This document shows positions 25,199 to 34,597 of a DNA stretch of 35,416 nucleotides, one piece after another. Position 1 is the first letter of the stretch. Each line of letters begins with the position of its first letter. The notes below the pieces were generated by a model, which searched no databases, was not told the DNA's origin, and saw only the letters and a list, made by a program, of their open reading frames with translations. Source of the DNA: Oceanicaulis sp. (lineage in GTDB: Bacteria; Pseudomonadota; Alphaproteobacteria; Caulobacterales; Maricaulaceae). The stretch is taken from positions 1 to 35,416 of the forward strand of contig JANQMI010000086.1 of NCBI GenBank assembly GCA_028280165.1. Direction: 5' to 3'. Made by a program: the position numbers and the translations under genes.

Positions 25199-25330
25199 GG
25201 ATCCCAGCTTTCGCTGGGAAAGAGAAAGGTGGGTGTCGAAGGCGGAGGACTCCACGACACTCCAAGAGCTTAGCGACGGTCTGGAGCGGTTGATGACAGC
25301 TGAGGGGGCCAACGTCGCGCCCGACTGAGC
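25199..25330 (+). repeat. Direct repeat, copy 2 (132 bp), adjoining recA promoter
   Basis: Same length as and ungapped relative to copy 1, with scattered substitutions. Confidence 0.9.
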
Positions 25331-25356
25331 GGAGGCGAAGGAGGACAGGCAATAAT

Positions 25357-25371
25357 GTTCTTCTTGCGTTC
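25357..25371 (+). promoter_or_regulatory. LexA/SOS box upstream of recA
   Basis: GTTC-TTCTTGC-GTTC, exact alphaproteobacterial GTTC-N7-GTTC. Confidence 0.88.
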
Positions 25372-25442
25372 CGGGAACAAAGTAGGTACAAATCCCTTGA
25401 TTGCCCGACTCAGATGAGCGTGAAATAAGGGGAGCGACCCAA

Positions 25443-26528
25443 ATGCCTTCAGCAAAACTCCGTGTGGTGGACGACCAGGATATGGATAAGCAAAAAGCGC
25501 TCGATGCCGCGCTCACCCAAATCGACCGGGCCTTCGGTAAAGGCTCAGTGATGAAGCTGGGCGCGAAGCCCAATATGGATATCGAAGCGATTTCGACCGG
25601 CTCGCTCGGCCTGGATATCGCGCTCGGTGTCGGCGGCTTGCCCAAAGGGCGGATTATTGAGGTCTACGGCCCGGAAAGCTCCGGTAAGACGACGCTCGCG
25701 CTGCACACCGTGGCGGAATGCCAGAAGGCGGGGGGCACGGCGGCCTTCGTAGACGCTGAACATGCGCTTGATCCGGTTTATGCCAACAAGCTCGGCGTGG
25801 ATGTCAGCGAGCTTCTGGTGTCCCAGCCCGATGCCGGCGAGCAGGCGCTTGAGATTGCTGACACGCTGGTGCGGTCCGGGGCCATCGACGTACTGGTCAT
25901 CGACTCTGTGGCCGCGCTGACCCCGCGCGCCGAACTGGAAGGCGAGATGGGCGATTCACTGCCTGGCCTGCAAGCGCGCCTGATGAGCCAGGCGCTGCGT
26001 AAGCTGACCGCCTCGATCTCCAAATCCAACACGCTGGTGATCTTCATCAACCAGATCCGTATGAAAATCGGTGTGATGTTCGGCTCCCCGGAAACCACCA
26101 CAGGCGGTAATGCGCTGAAATTCTACTCTTCGGTGCGTCTCGACATCCGCCGCATTGGCGCTCTGAAAGACCGCGATGAGGTGATTGGCAACCAGACCCG
26201 GGTCAAGGTGGTCAAAAACAAGGTCGCGCCGCCCTTCCGCGAAGTGGAGTTCGACATTCTCTATGGTGAGGGGATTTCGAAGTCCGGTGAGCTGCTTGAT
26301 CTGGGGGTGAAGGGCGACATCATTGAAAAATCCGGCTCCTGGTATTCCTACGATAGCCAGCGGATTGGCCAGGGGCGTGAGAATGCGCGCCGCTTCCTGA
26401 TCGACAATCCTGACCTTGCGGCCGGGATCGAAGCCAAGGTGCGCAAGAATGCCGGCCTGATCGCCGATGAGATGCTCGTGGGTCCCGAAGGCGACGAGGA
26501 TCAAGACGACGCGGAAGCCGCCGGCTAA
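25443..26528 (+). CDS. recA: Recombinase RecA
   Basis: [26 protein letters not shown], Walker [17 protein letters not shown] at 25443 with SD aagggga. Confidence 0.99.
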   Translation: MPSAKLRVVDDQDMDKQKALDAALTQIDRAFGKGSVMKLGAKPNMDIEAISTGSLGLDIALGVGGLPKGRIIEVYGPESSGKTTLALHTVAECQKAGGTAAFVDAEHALDPVYANKLGVDVSELLVSQPDAGEQALEIADTLVRSGAIDVLVIDSVAALTPRAELEGEMGDSLPGLQARLMSQALRKLTASISKSNTLVIFINQIRMKIGVMFGSPETTTGGNALKFYSSVRLDIRRIGALKDRDEVIGNQTRVKVVKNKVAPPFREVEFDILYGEGISKSGELLDLGVKGDIIEKSGSWYSYDSQRIGQGRENARRFLIDNPDLAAGIEAKVRKNAGLIADEMLVGPEGDEDQDDAEAAG

Positions 26529-26574
26529 ACCAAGCGCCATCAGCTCGGCGTCACGCTCAGTGATGCCGTGCGAG

Positions 26575-26606
26575 AACGGGCATCTGGCAAAGCCAGGTGC
26601 CCGTTT
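26575..26606 (+). terminator. Probable recA transcription terminator hairpin
   Basis: AACGGGCATCTGGC-AAA-GCCAGGTGCCCGTT strong stem; only a weak T-rich tail. Confidence 0.55.
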
Positions 26607-26747
26607 GCGTCTGTGCATGCGAGGGTCTGTGAACCGGCGCGCCTCTGGTTTACCCCCGGGCGCATTCGTATATGAAGCCTGACAGACCGCCTTGCGTCCT
26701 CTAAACGGATGCGCCCTGACTAAAGCCTAAGACGTGTGGAGTCGCCC

Positions 26748-29420
26748 ATGACCGCCTTGCGGGATATTCGCAGCCAGTTCCTCGATTACTTCGCCGGACA
26801 GGGTCATGAGCGTGTGGCCTCCGCCCCACTGGTGCCCCAGGACGATCCCACACTGCTGTTCGTGAACGCCGGCATGGTGCCGTTCAAGAATGTCTTCACC
26901 GGTGCCGAAACCCGCCCGATCCCGCGCGCCACAAGCTCGCAGAAATGCGTGCGTGCGGGTGGCAAACACAATGACCTGGACAATGTCGGCTATACCGCGC
27001 GCCACCACACCTTCTTTGAAATGCTGGGGAATTTCTCCTTCGGTGACTATTTCAAAGATGACGCCATCGAAATGGCCTGGCGGCTGGTCACCAAAGAGTT
27101 CGGCCTGGATGTCGAAAAGCTGTTGGTGACGGTCTACTCAGAGGATGAGGAGGCTGCGACCCTCTGGAAAAAGATTGCGGGGCTGTCTGATGACAAGATT
27201 ATCCGGATTTCCACATCCGATAATTTCTGGTCCATGGGCGATACCGGACCCTGCGGGCCCTGTTCGGAAATCTTCTACGATCATGGCGACCACATCCCCG
27301 GCGGCCCGCCCGGCAGCCCGGACGAGGACGGGGATCGCTTCATTGAGATCTGGAATCTCGTCTTCATGCAGTTTGAACAGCAGGCTGGCGGCGAGCGCAT
27401 CACTCTGCCGAAGCCTTCGATTGATACCGGCATGGGTTTGGAACGCATTGCCGCAGTGATGCAGGGCGTGCACGACAATTATGATATCGATCTGTTCAAG
27501 ACGCTGATTGCCGCCTCTGAAGAGGCTTTGAGAGTCAAAGCCGATGGGGCGCAGCAGGCCAGCCACCGGGTCATTGCTGACCATCTTCGCTCCACCAGCT
27601 TTCTGATCGCCGATGGCGTGACGCCGTCGAATGAAGGCCGGGGTTATGTGCTGCGCCGGATCATGCGTCGGGCCATGCGCCACGCCCATCTTCTGGGCGC
27701 AACCGAGCCGGTTTTGTTTCGTCTGGCCAAGGTGTTGACCGATGAAATGGGCGGGGCCTTCCCTGAGCTGACGCGCGCACTGCCCGTGATCGAGGAGACG
27801 CTGCGCGGGGAAGAAAAGCGCTTCCAGCGCACGCTGGGCCGTGGCCTGGCCTTGCTGGAGGATGCCACGTCTGGCCTGGCTGATGGCGAAGCTTTGCCCG
27901 GTGAAACCGCGTTTAAGCTCTATGACACGTATGGCTTTCCGCTCGACTTGACCCAAGACGCTCTGCGTGAGGTAGGTCGCGGCGTGGATCTGGACGGGTT
28001 TGATGCGGCCATGGAACGCCAGCGCGCTGAAGCGCGCGCCAGCGGGTTTAAGTCCGGTGATGCCGCCACGGACGCGGTGTGGTTCTCCCTGAAGGACAAG
28101 CTGCCGGAAACGAAATTCACCGGGTATGCCGCCACGACAGGGCAGGGCGAGCTCATTGGCCTCGTCGCCGGCGAAGGCGAATCGCAGAGTCTGAACTCCG
28201 GTCAGACAGGCGCGCTCCTCTTCGACACCACGCCCTTCTATGCAGAAGGCGGGGGACAGATTGGTGATGCTGGTGAAATCCGGTTTGAAAACGGGGCGGT
28301 GTTCCGCGTCGACGATGTGCAAAAGCGCGCCGGCGTGCTCTATGCCCATATCGGTGAGTTGACGTCCGGCGAAATTCAGCCCGGCGACAAGGCCGCGTTC
28401 GCGGTGGATGCTGAACGTCAGAACAAGACCAAGTCCAATCACTCCGCCACGCACCTGTTACATGCCGCCCTGCGCGATGTGCTGGGCCCGCACGTCACCC
28501 AGAAGGGCAGCTATGTCGGCCCTGACCGTCTGCGCTTTGACTTTTCCCATGCCAAGGCCCTGACAGCCGACGAAACTGCGGCGATCGAAGCCCAAGTGAA
28601 TGCGGTGATCCGCCAGAACGCAGTGTCAAAGACCGCAGAGATGACCCCGGAAAAGGCCATTGAAGCCGGCGCTCTGGCGCTATTCGGTGAGAAATACGGC
28701 GAAACCGTGCGGGTGCTCGCCATGGGCGATGCGCTGACCGGCAGTGACAAAGCCTATTCGGTGGAATTGTGCGGTGGCATTCATGTGGAGCGCACCGGGG
28801 ACATCGCCTTGTTCAAGATTGTCGGCGAAAGCGCGGTGAGCGCGGGCGTGCGCCGTTTGGAAGCCTTCACCGGGGAAGCGGCGCGTCAGTATCTGGAAAC
28901 CGAAGCAAGCCGAGCGCGTACGGCGGCCCATGCGCTGAAAGTGCCGACCGCAGACCTGGCCGATCGGATCGCCGCGCTGCAAAGCGAGCGAAAGACGCTG
29001 GAGCGCCAGCTGGCGGATGCCAAAAAGCAGCTGGCCATGGGCGGCGGAGCGGGTGCCGCGCCGGCGGGCCCAGAAGATATTGCGGGGATCAAATTCACCG
29101 GCCGCGTGGTCCAGGGCGTCGGCGGAAAGGATTTGCGCGGTCTTGTGGATGAGGCGCGCACTCAGATGGGCTCCGGCGTTGCGGTGTTTATCGGCGTCAA
29201 TGACGGCAAGGCGGCCCTGGCGGTCGGCTTGACCGAGGATTTGACGGATACGCTCAGTGCCGTGGATCTTGTGAGGGCCGGCTCAGCCGCCGTTGGCGGG
29301 AAAGGGGGCGGAGGGCGCCCTGACTTTGCCCAGGCCGGTGGTCCAGACGGCGGCCAGGCCGATGCGGCGTTGGACGCGATCCGCGTGGCCCTGAAATCGG
29401 CCAACGCGCCCGCGCAGTAG
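26748..29420 (+). CDS. alaS: Alanyl-tRNA synthetase
   Basis: [45 protein letters not shown]-terminal [17 protein letters not shown] and [12 protein letters not shown]. Confidence 0.99.
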   Translation: MTALRDIRSQFLDYFAGQGHERVASAPLVPQDDPTLLFVNAGMVPFKNVFTGAETRPIPRATSSQKCVRAGGKHNDLDNVGYTARHHTFFEMLGNFSFGDYFKDDAIEMAWRLVTKEFGLDVEKLLVTVYSEDEEAATLWKKIAGLSDDKIIRISTSDNFWSMGDTGPCGPCSEIFYDHGDHIPGGPPGSPDEDGDRFIEIWNLVFMQFEQQAGGERITLPKPSIDTGMGLERIAAVMQGVHDNYDIDLFKTLIAASEEALRVKADGAQQASHRVIADHLRSTSFLIADGVTPSNEGRGYVLRRIMRRAMRHAHLLGATEPVLFRLAKVLTDEMGGAFPELTRALPVIEETLRGEEKRFQRTLGRGLALLEDATSGLADGEALPGETAFKLYDTYGFPLDLTQDALREVGRGVDLDGFDAAMERQRAEARASGFKSGDAATDAVWFSLKDKLPETKFTGYAATTGQGELIGLVAGEGESQSLNSGQTGALLFDTTPFYAEGGGQIGDAGEIRFENGAVFRVDDVQKRAGVLYAHIGELTSGEIQPGDKAAFAVDAERQNKTKSNHSATHLLHAALRDVLGPHVTQKGSYVGPDRLRFDFSHAKALTADETAAIEAQVNAVIRQNAVSKTAEMTPEKAIEAGALALFGEKYGETVRVLAMGDALTGSDKAYSVELCGGIHVERTGDIALFKIVGESAVSAGVRRLEAFTGEAARQYLETEASRARTAAHALKVPTADLADRIAALQSERKTLERQLADAKKQLAMGGGAGAAPAGPEDIAGIKFTGRVVQGVGGKDLRGLVDEARTQMGSGVAVFIGVNDGKAALAVGLTEDLTDTLSAVDLVRAGSAAVGGKGGGGRPDFAQAGGPDGGQADAALDAIRVALKSANAPAQ

Positions 29421-29481
29421 GCCTTCGAAGAATAGGCCGCACCTCGACACTCTGGCGCAGCCGGAGTGAGCGCTTATCCTC

Positions 29482-31269
29482 GTGCCATTCGCGATTCGAG
29501 CACGGAAAGATGAGGGGGCGACCTTGGCGGTTGAGGGCCATGATGTCTGGCTAAAGGATGCGGCGGTTTTTCTGGTCGCCGCAGGGGTCATCGTGCCCGC
29601 GCTCAAGACCCTGCGGATCAGTGCGGTCCTCGGCTTTCTTTTGGCGGGCCTTGCGCTGGGTCCCTTTGTCCTTGGACGCTTCGTCGAGGACTTCCCCTTA
29701 TTGGAATGGGTGACGATATCGGATCCCGAAGCCGCTGCCCCCTTTGCTGAATTGGGGGTGCTCTTTTTGCTCTTCCTGCTCGGCCTGGAGCTGTCGTTCC
29801 AAAGGTTATGGGCCTTAAGGAAGGCCGTGTTCGGGGCAGGGGGGCTGCAGGCGGCAGCCAGCGCGGCGGTCATCGGTGTAGCCTGCTTTTTCATTGGTTT
29901 AACAGGGCCTGCGGCCTTGGTGGTCGGCTTGGCGCTGGCCTTGTCGTCGACCGCGATCGTCATGCAGATCCTGTCAGAAGAACGCCGGGTGGCGACCCCC
30001 ACCGGCCGCACGGCGCTGGCGGTCTTGCTGATGCAGGACATCCTGGTCGCACCCATTCTGATCCTGGCCGGCTTTCTGGCGCGCGATGCCGATGGCGGGA
30101 TTGGGGCCGCCTTGCTGGACGCGGCGGTCCAGGGCGCGATTGCGATTGTGGTGATCGTCCTGCTCGGCCGCTTCTTGCTCCGCCCCGCCTTCCGGCTGGT
30201 GGCCAAGGTGGGCGGCCGCGACCTGATGATGGCGATCATCCTGGCAACGGTGGTCGGGGCCTCGCTTTTAACCGCAGAAGCCGGTCTATCGCTGGCGCTC
30301 GGGGCTTTCCTGGCGGGCTTGCTGCTGGGCGAAACCGAGTTTAAGCACCAGGCCGAAGTCGACTTAGAACCCTTTAAAGGGCTGTTGCTGGGGGTGTTCT
30401 TCACCACGGTGGGGCTCAGCCTGGATCTTGGCGCGGTATGGGCCAATGCCGCGATTGTGCTTAGCGGCTTAGCCGCGCTTTTGGTGATTAAATTCATTGT
30501 GGTTTATGTCGCCGCCCGGCTGTTTGCCGGGGGGCATACGACCGCGCTGGAAGCGGCCTTCTTGCTGGCCCCGGCCGGTGAATTCGCGTTTGTCATCCTG
30601 GCCAGTGCGACAGCAGGCGGCGTGGTTGATACTGAAACCGCCACGGTGGTGACGGCGATTGCGGGGCTTTCAATGCTGCTGACCCCGGGCTTTGCAGCCG
30701 TGGGACGCCGTCTTGCGGTGTCGTTGGAGGCGAAAGCCGAAGCCCAGGGCGATCAACCCAAAACACTCGATAGCCTGACCGATCTTAAGGGCCATGTGGT
30801 GATTGCCGGCATGGGGCGGGTCGGTCGGGCGATTGCGCGGGTGCTGGAGACCGAGGGCGTGGAGATTCTGGCCCTTGATCGCAACGCACAGCGGGTGAAG
30901 CATGTGCGCGCCGAGGGATGGCGCGTTTATTTCGGCGATGCCTCTCACCCCGATATTCTGATCAAGGCCGGGGCTGAGCACGCGGCTTTATTTGTTGTCA
31001 CCGCAGATGATCCGGATAAGGCCTGCGCCATGGTATCGGCCATGCGCGAGTTGCGCGATGACGCGACCATATTGGCACGGGCGAGGGATGTGGCGCACGG
31101 CGTACAGCTTCGCGCCGCCGGCGCAACCCATGTCACCCCGGAAGCCATCGAAGCGGCGCTCCAGATGGCGGGACGCGCGCTGGAAGACTTCGGTGTGCCG
31201 CTAGACGTGGTCCGCGATCGCCTAGCCCAGGAACGCGACGACGAATACGCCCGCATCGAACGCGAATGA
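29482..31269 (+). CDS. CPA2 family (KefB-type) cation:proton antiporter with RCK/TrkA-N domain
   Basis: Multi-TM with GFLLAGLALGP, LALSSTAIVMQIL, C-terminal GHVVIAGMGRVGRAIARVLE. A TTG at 29524 with SD gaggggg is a plausible alternative start. Confidence 0.92.
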   Translation: MPFAIRARKDEGATLAVEGHDVWLKDAAVFLVAAGVIVPALKTLRISAVLGFLLAGLALGPFVLGRFVEDFPLLEWVTISDPEAAAPFAELGVLFLLFLLGLELSFQRLWALRKAVFGAGGLQAAASAAVIGVACFFIGLTGPAALVVGLALALSSTAIVMQILSEERRVATPTGRTALAVLLMQDILVAPILILAGFLARDADGGIGAALLDAAVQGAIAIVVIVLLGRFLLRPAFRLVAKVGGRDLMMAIILATVVGASLLTAEAGLSLALGAFLAGLLLGETEFKHQAEVDLEPFKGLLLGVFFTTVGLSLDLGAVWANAAIVLSGLAALLVIKFIVVYVAARLFAGGHTTALEAAFLLAPAGEFAFVILASATAGGVVDTETATVVTAIAGLSMLLTPGFAAVGRRLAVSLEAKAEAQGDQPKTLDSLTDLKGHVVIAGMGRVGRAIARVLETEGVEILALDRNAQRVKHVRAEGWRVYFGDASHPDILIKAGAEHAALFVVTADDPDKACAMVSAMRELRDDATILARARDVAHGVQLRAAGATHVTPEAIEAALQMAGRALEDFGVPLDVVRDRLAQERDDEYARIERE

Positions 31270-31297
31270 AAAAGGGCGACCCCGAGGGGCCGCCCTT
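31270..31297 (-). terminator. Intrinsic terminator of the PspA/flotillin operon (convergent junction)
   Basis: Minus strand AAGGGCGGCCCCTCGGGGTCGCCCTTTTT. Confidence 0.8.
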
Positions 31298-31319
31298 GCG
31301 TCAGGCTATCAGCGGACCG

Positions 31320-33158
31320 TTAGCCATTGCCCGCCTCAGGGCCGGCTTTGGCGTCGATCTGCGCAGACCCATCGGCCGTGCTGCCAGCGAGGCCGGAAAG
31401 ATCGCCGGCCTTTAGGCCCAGCTCGCCCATCAGCGCGTCGACCAACGGGGCCTGGGTGCGATATCGCAAGGCCGCACCGACTGCCTGGTCGGCAAGACCG
31501 GTCCCGCCTTGGCCACCCCCATCGCCGCCCACGCCGCCGACGCCATTCAAGCCATCGACCTGCAGGATCTTGATGTCGCTGATCTGCTCCATCGGCTTGG
31601 CGGATTCGGCAATAATACGCGGCAATTCCTCAAGCAGACGCAGGCGGATTTGCATGGCGATCTGCTCGTCTGAGAGAATATTGCTGGCCTCGTTGATGGC
31701 GCGCTTGCCTTCAGCCTCCACCTTGTGGACCAGTTCAAGGGCGGCAGCGCGAAGGCGGTCGGCCTCTGCGTCACCTTCAGCGGCAATCTTCACCTTTTGA
31801 GCTTCCGCTTCAGCAGCAATGCGCACCGCTTCAGCCTGGTCGGTGGCTGCAGCCTTTTCCGCTTCAGCGGCAACCGTGACGGCGATGGCTTGCTGCTCCG
31901 CAGCTTTGCGCGCCTCGATCAGCTGGATCTGCTTTTCACGATCGGCAATCTCGGTCTCGCGGGCCGTCGTCACCTCTTCAGCCGCGCGTGCCGCGATGGC
32001 GCGGGCTTCATCGGCCTTGGCATCCGCTTCAGACTTCTCCCGAGACTTTTCAGCCACGGCGATGTCGCGGGCTTGCTCGGCCAGGCGGACAAGCTTTTCC
32101 TTTTCAACATCGGCGGATTCGACAGCCTGCTGCTTGGCGATCTGCTTTTCTTCGATCAGGCGGTTCTTTTCGATCTCACGCTCTTCAACCGACTGATTAG
32201 AGCGGATATCGGCTTCGCGCACTTGCTGAGTAGCTAAGATTTTAGCTTCTTCAGCCTGGCGTTCGCGTTCAGCTTTTTCTTGCGCAATCTGAGCAGATTG
32301 TTCTGCTTCGCGGATCTGAACCTCGCGCTGTTGTTCTAGGCGCGCATATTCCTGGTCGCGGGCGATCTGCAGCTGCTGGGTTTCAGCATCGAGATTTTTG
32401 CGCGCGATAAGGACTTCAGTTTCCTGCTCGATATCGTTGCGCTTCTTGCGGCGCTCCTCGATCTCGCTGGTCAGCTTGGTCAGACCTTCTGCGTCAAAGG
32501 CGTTATCGGGGTTGAAGAATTCCTTATTGGTCTGGTCCAGACCGGTGAGCGACACCGATTCCAGCTCAAGACCGTTTTTCAGAATGTCCTCAGACACCGC
32601 CGCCTGCACCTTCTGAACGAAGCTGACACGTTGTTCGTGCAGTTCTTCCATTGCCATCTCGGCAGCCACCGCACGCAAGGCGTCCACGAATTTACCTTCG
32701 ACGAGTTCCTTCAGATCGGTCGGCGTCATGGTGCGCTTACCCAAGGTTTGGGCGGCATTGGCGATGGATTCCACCGTCGGCTGGACGCGGACGTAGAATT
32801 CAGCCTGCACATCGACCCGCATGCGGTCCTTGGTGATCAACGCCTGTTCATTGGCGCGGCGCACTTCCAGGCGCAGGGTGTTCATATTCACCGGAATGAT
32901 CTCATGAAGGACCGGGAAAACCAGCGCGCCACCATTCATGATGACTTTCTGGCCACCAAAACCGGTGCGCACGAATGAGACTTCTTTGGATGAGCGCCGA
33001 TATAGGCGCGCGAAGACCAGACCAATGGCGAGCAGCAGGATTAAACAAATGCCTGCAATCGCAAGGATGTCGAGGGCTCCAAAACTCATGGATGTTGCCT
33101 CCATTGTTGTTGAACCGAGATCGGCCGGAGCGGCCGAGGGGAGATTGGTTATGCTCAT
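31320..33158 (-). CDS. Flotillin/YqiK-like SPFH (band 7) family protein
   Basis: N-terminal TM, SPFH region, long Glu/Ala coiled coil (QREVQIREAEQSAQIAQEKAERERQAEEAK...), flotillin-like C-terminus. Confidence 0.93.
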   Translation of the reverse strand: MSITNLPSAAPADLGSTTMEATSMSFGALDILAIAGICLILLLAIGLVFARLYRRSSKEVSFVRTGFGGQKVIMNGGALVFPVLHEIIPVNMNTLRLEVRRANEQALITKDRMRVDVQAEFYVRVQPTVESIANAAQTLGKRTMTPTDLKELVEGKFVDALRAVAAEMAMEELHEQRVSFVQKVQAAVSEDILKNGLELESVSLTGLDQTNKEFFNPDNAFDAEGLTKLTSEIEERRKKRNDIEQETEVLIARKNLDAETQQLQIARDQEYARLEQQREVQIREAEQSAQIAQEKAERERQAEEAKILATQQVREADIRSNQSVEEREIEKNRLIEEKQIAKQQAVESADVEKEKLVRLAEQARDIAVAEKSREKSEADAKADEARAIAARAAEEVTTARETEIADREKQIQLIEARKAAEQQAIAVTVAAEAEKAAATDQAEAVRIAAEAEAQKVKIAAEGDAEADRLRAAALELVHKVEAEGKRAINEASNILSDEQIAMQIRLRLLEELPRIIAESAKPMEQISDIKILQVDGLNGVGGVGGDGGGQGGTGLADQAVGAALRYRTQAPLVDALMGELGLKAGDLSGLAGSTADGSAQIDAKAGPEAGNG

Positions 33159-33169
33159 AATGACCCCGT

Positions 33170-33916
33170 TTAAGCGTCAGAAAGATGCGGGTTTGGGTTG
33201 GCAATGACGCGATAGCGCCCACCGACCTGCTTGACGACCAGGACCTCTTCGCCTGCGGTAAAGACCGCATCAGCCAGGTCAGGAACCACCAGCAGGTAGT
33301 GGGTTTGACCGTAGCGGTCCGTAAGCTTGGCTTCGGCCGGCAGGTCCGCTCGCGCTTCCCCGCGGACAATGGTCGCGATGCGGCCGATGAAGCGCTTCTG
33401 GCTGACGGCCTCGGTCTGCTCTTTTGGCATCACTTTCGCCAATGCCAGGCCTGCCCAGCGGGTTGCGAACACGCCCGTGAAAATCGCAGGGACAACAGCG
33501 ATGATGACCGGCAGGGCAAAGGGCAGAATGGACTGTGCCACGCCCTGAACGAAAAAGCCGGACAGACCGAAGGCGGTCAGAAAAATCATCAGCAACACCA
33601 GGACCGGGACCCGGCCCACACACAGCCAGCCAAGGATCGAGGACAGGGGTCCGGCACCCGGCGCATCCGGTGCGCTGACCGCATCGGTATCCAGCGGCGA
33701 ACCGGCACCATCCAGCGCGCCGTCCACATCGATATCTAACTCGACGTCGATATCCATATCTGCGTCGACATCGACTTCGGGCAGCATGCTGTCGATCATG
33801 TCGGAGGGCGCGAGGCCCATCAGGGCTCCGATCACCTCCAACAGCGCGATCAGCGCCATAAGGCACAGGGCGATGGCAAAGGGAGCCGTCGCGTCGCTGA
33901 AGAAAGACTCAATCAT
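33170..33916 (-). CDS. YqiJ-like membrane protein with C-terminal OB-fold (NfeD-like)
   Basis: TM helices, acidic VDVDADMDIDVELDIDVDG segment, C-terminal IGRIATIVRGEARADLPAEAKLTDRYGQTHYLLV; upstream of flotillin. Confidence 0.82.
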   Translation of the reverse strand: MIESFFSDATAPFAIALCLMALIALLEVIGALMGLAPSDMIDSMLPEVDVDADMDIDVELDIDVDGALDGAGSPLDTDAVSAPDAPGAGPLSSILGWLCVGRVPVLVLLMIFLTAFGLSGFFVQGVAQSILPFALPVIIAVVPAIFTGVFATRWAGLALAKVMPKEQTEAVSQKRFIGRIATIVRGEARADLPAEAKLTDRYGQTHYLLVVPDLADAVFTAGEEVLVVKQVGGRYRVIANPNPHLSDA

Positions 33917-34597
33917 TTACGACTGCGACTTTGTCGCTTTGAGTGCGGCCAGACGCTCTTTCACGCGATTGGATCGCGAGATCGTTTCCAGTTCCGCCAG
34001 CTTGGATGCGGTTTCGCGATCAGCGGCCCCCGACCCGGAAACGCCTGTGGCTCCGTGGAGCACGCGGTTAAAGGCGCTTTCAGCCTGGCCGGCACGGTTT
34101 TCCGCGCCCGATTCCGCCGACGTTCCTGGTAGATCGCCGGCCGCGCCGGTTTCAGTGCGGGTGTCGAGGAAGGCTTTCAGATCGCCTTCCATTTCCCGCT
34201 TGCGACCCTGGAGGGCCAGGACATAGCCCTCCAGCTCGTCCTCGCGCTCGCCAGCTTCAGTCAGCGCATGTTCCAGCAGGGGAATCTGGGCTTCCAGGTC
34301 CAGCTGGCGGCTGATGGCCGCTTCTGCGAGATCGTCACGGCCTTCATTGACCGCCAACTCGATCTGACCGGCCAGGGCTTCATGTTTCGAGGTCGCTTCC
34401 ATCAGCCGCTTATTGGCATGGTGCTTGTTGGCCGCCGCCTTGCCCAGCTCAGCGCGAACTTCGGCAATGGCGCGTTCCACTTCGCGAATGGCTTCACGCA
34501 TGACCGTTTCTGGTGCGGCGTTTTCAACGGCATCAACAATGGAATTGACGCTGCCTGACACAAGCCGCGTTACACGTGATACGAGACCTTCAGCCAT
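33917..34597 (-). CDS. PspA/IM30 family protein
   Basis: Coiled-coil ENAAPETVMREAIREVERAIAEVRAELGKAAANKHHANKRL, no TM. Confidence 0.88.
   Translation of the reverse strand: MAEGLVSRVTRLVSGSVNSIVDAVENAAPETVMREAIREVERAIAEVRAELGKAAANKHHANKRLMEATSKHEALAGQIELAVNEGRDDLAEAAISRQLDLEAQIPLLEHALTEAGEREDELEGYVLALQGRKREMEGDLKAFLDTRTETGAAGDLPGTSAESGAENRAGQAESAFNRVLHGATGVSGSGAADRETASKLAELETISRSNRVKERLAALKATKSQS

Larger units (their letters stand above)
24120..25330. repeat. REP/BIME-like repeat mosaic between cckA and recA
   Basis: At least ten 6-7-bp-stem/tetraloop hairpins with flanks GGRTCC / AAAGAG or AATGAC in both orientations. Confidence 0.85.

Noticed and set aside
24120-25330. Possible CRISPR array
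   Set aside because: Repeats are palindromic hairpins in both orientations with irregular spacing, and no cas genes are nearby.
27138-28454. 438-aa minus-strand ORF inside alaS
   Set aside because: Antisense to a highly conserved gene; composition typical of a shadow frame.
29283-30497. 404-aa minus-strand ORF across alaS end and antiporter
   Set aside because: Ser/Lys/Arg/Pro-rich low-complexity shadow translation opposite two real genes.
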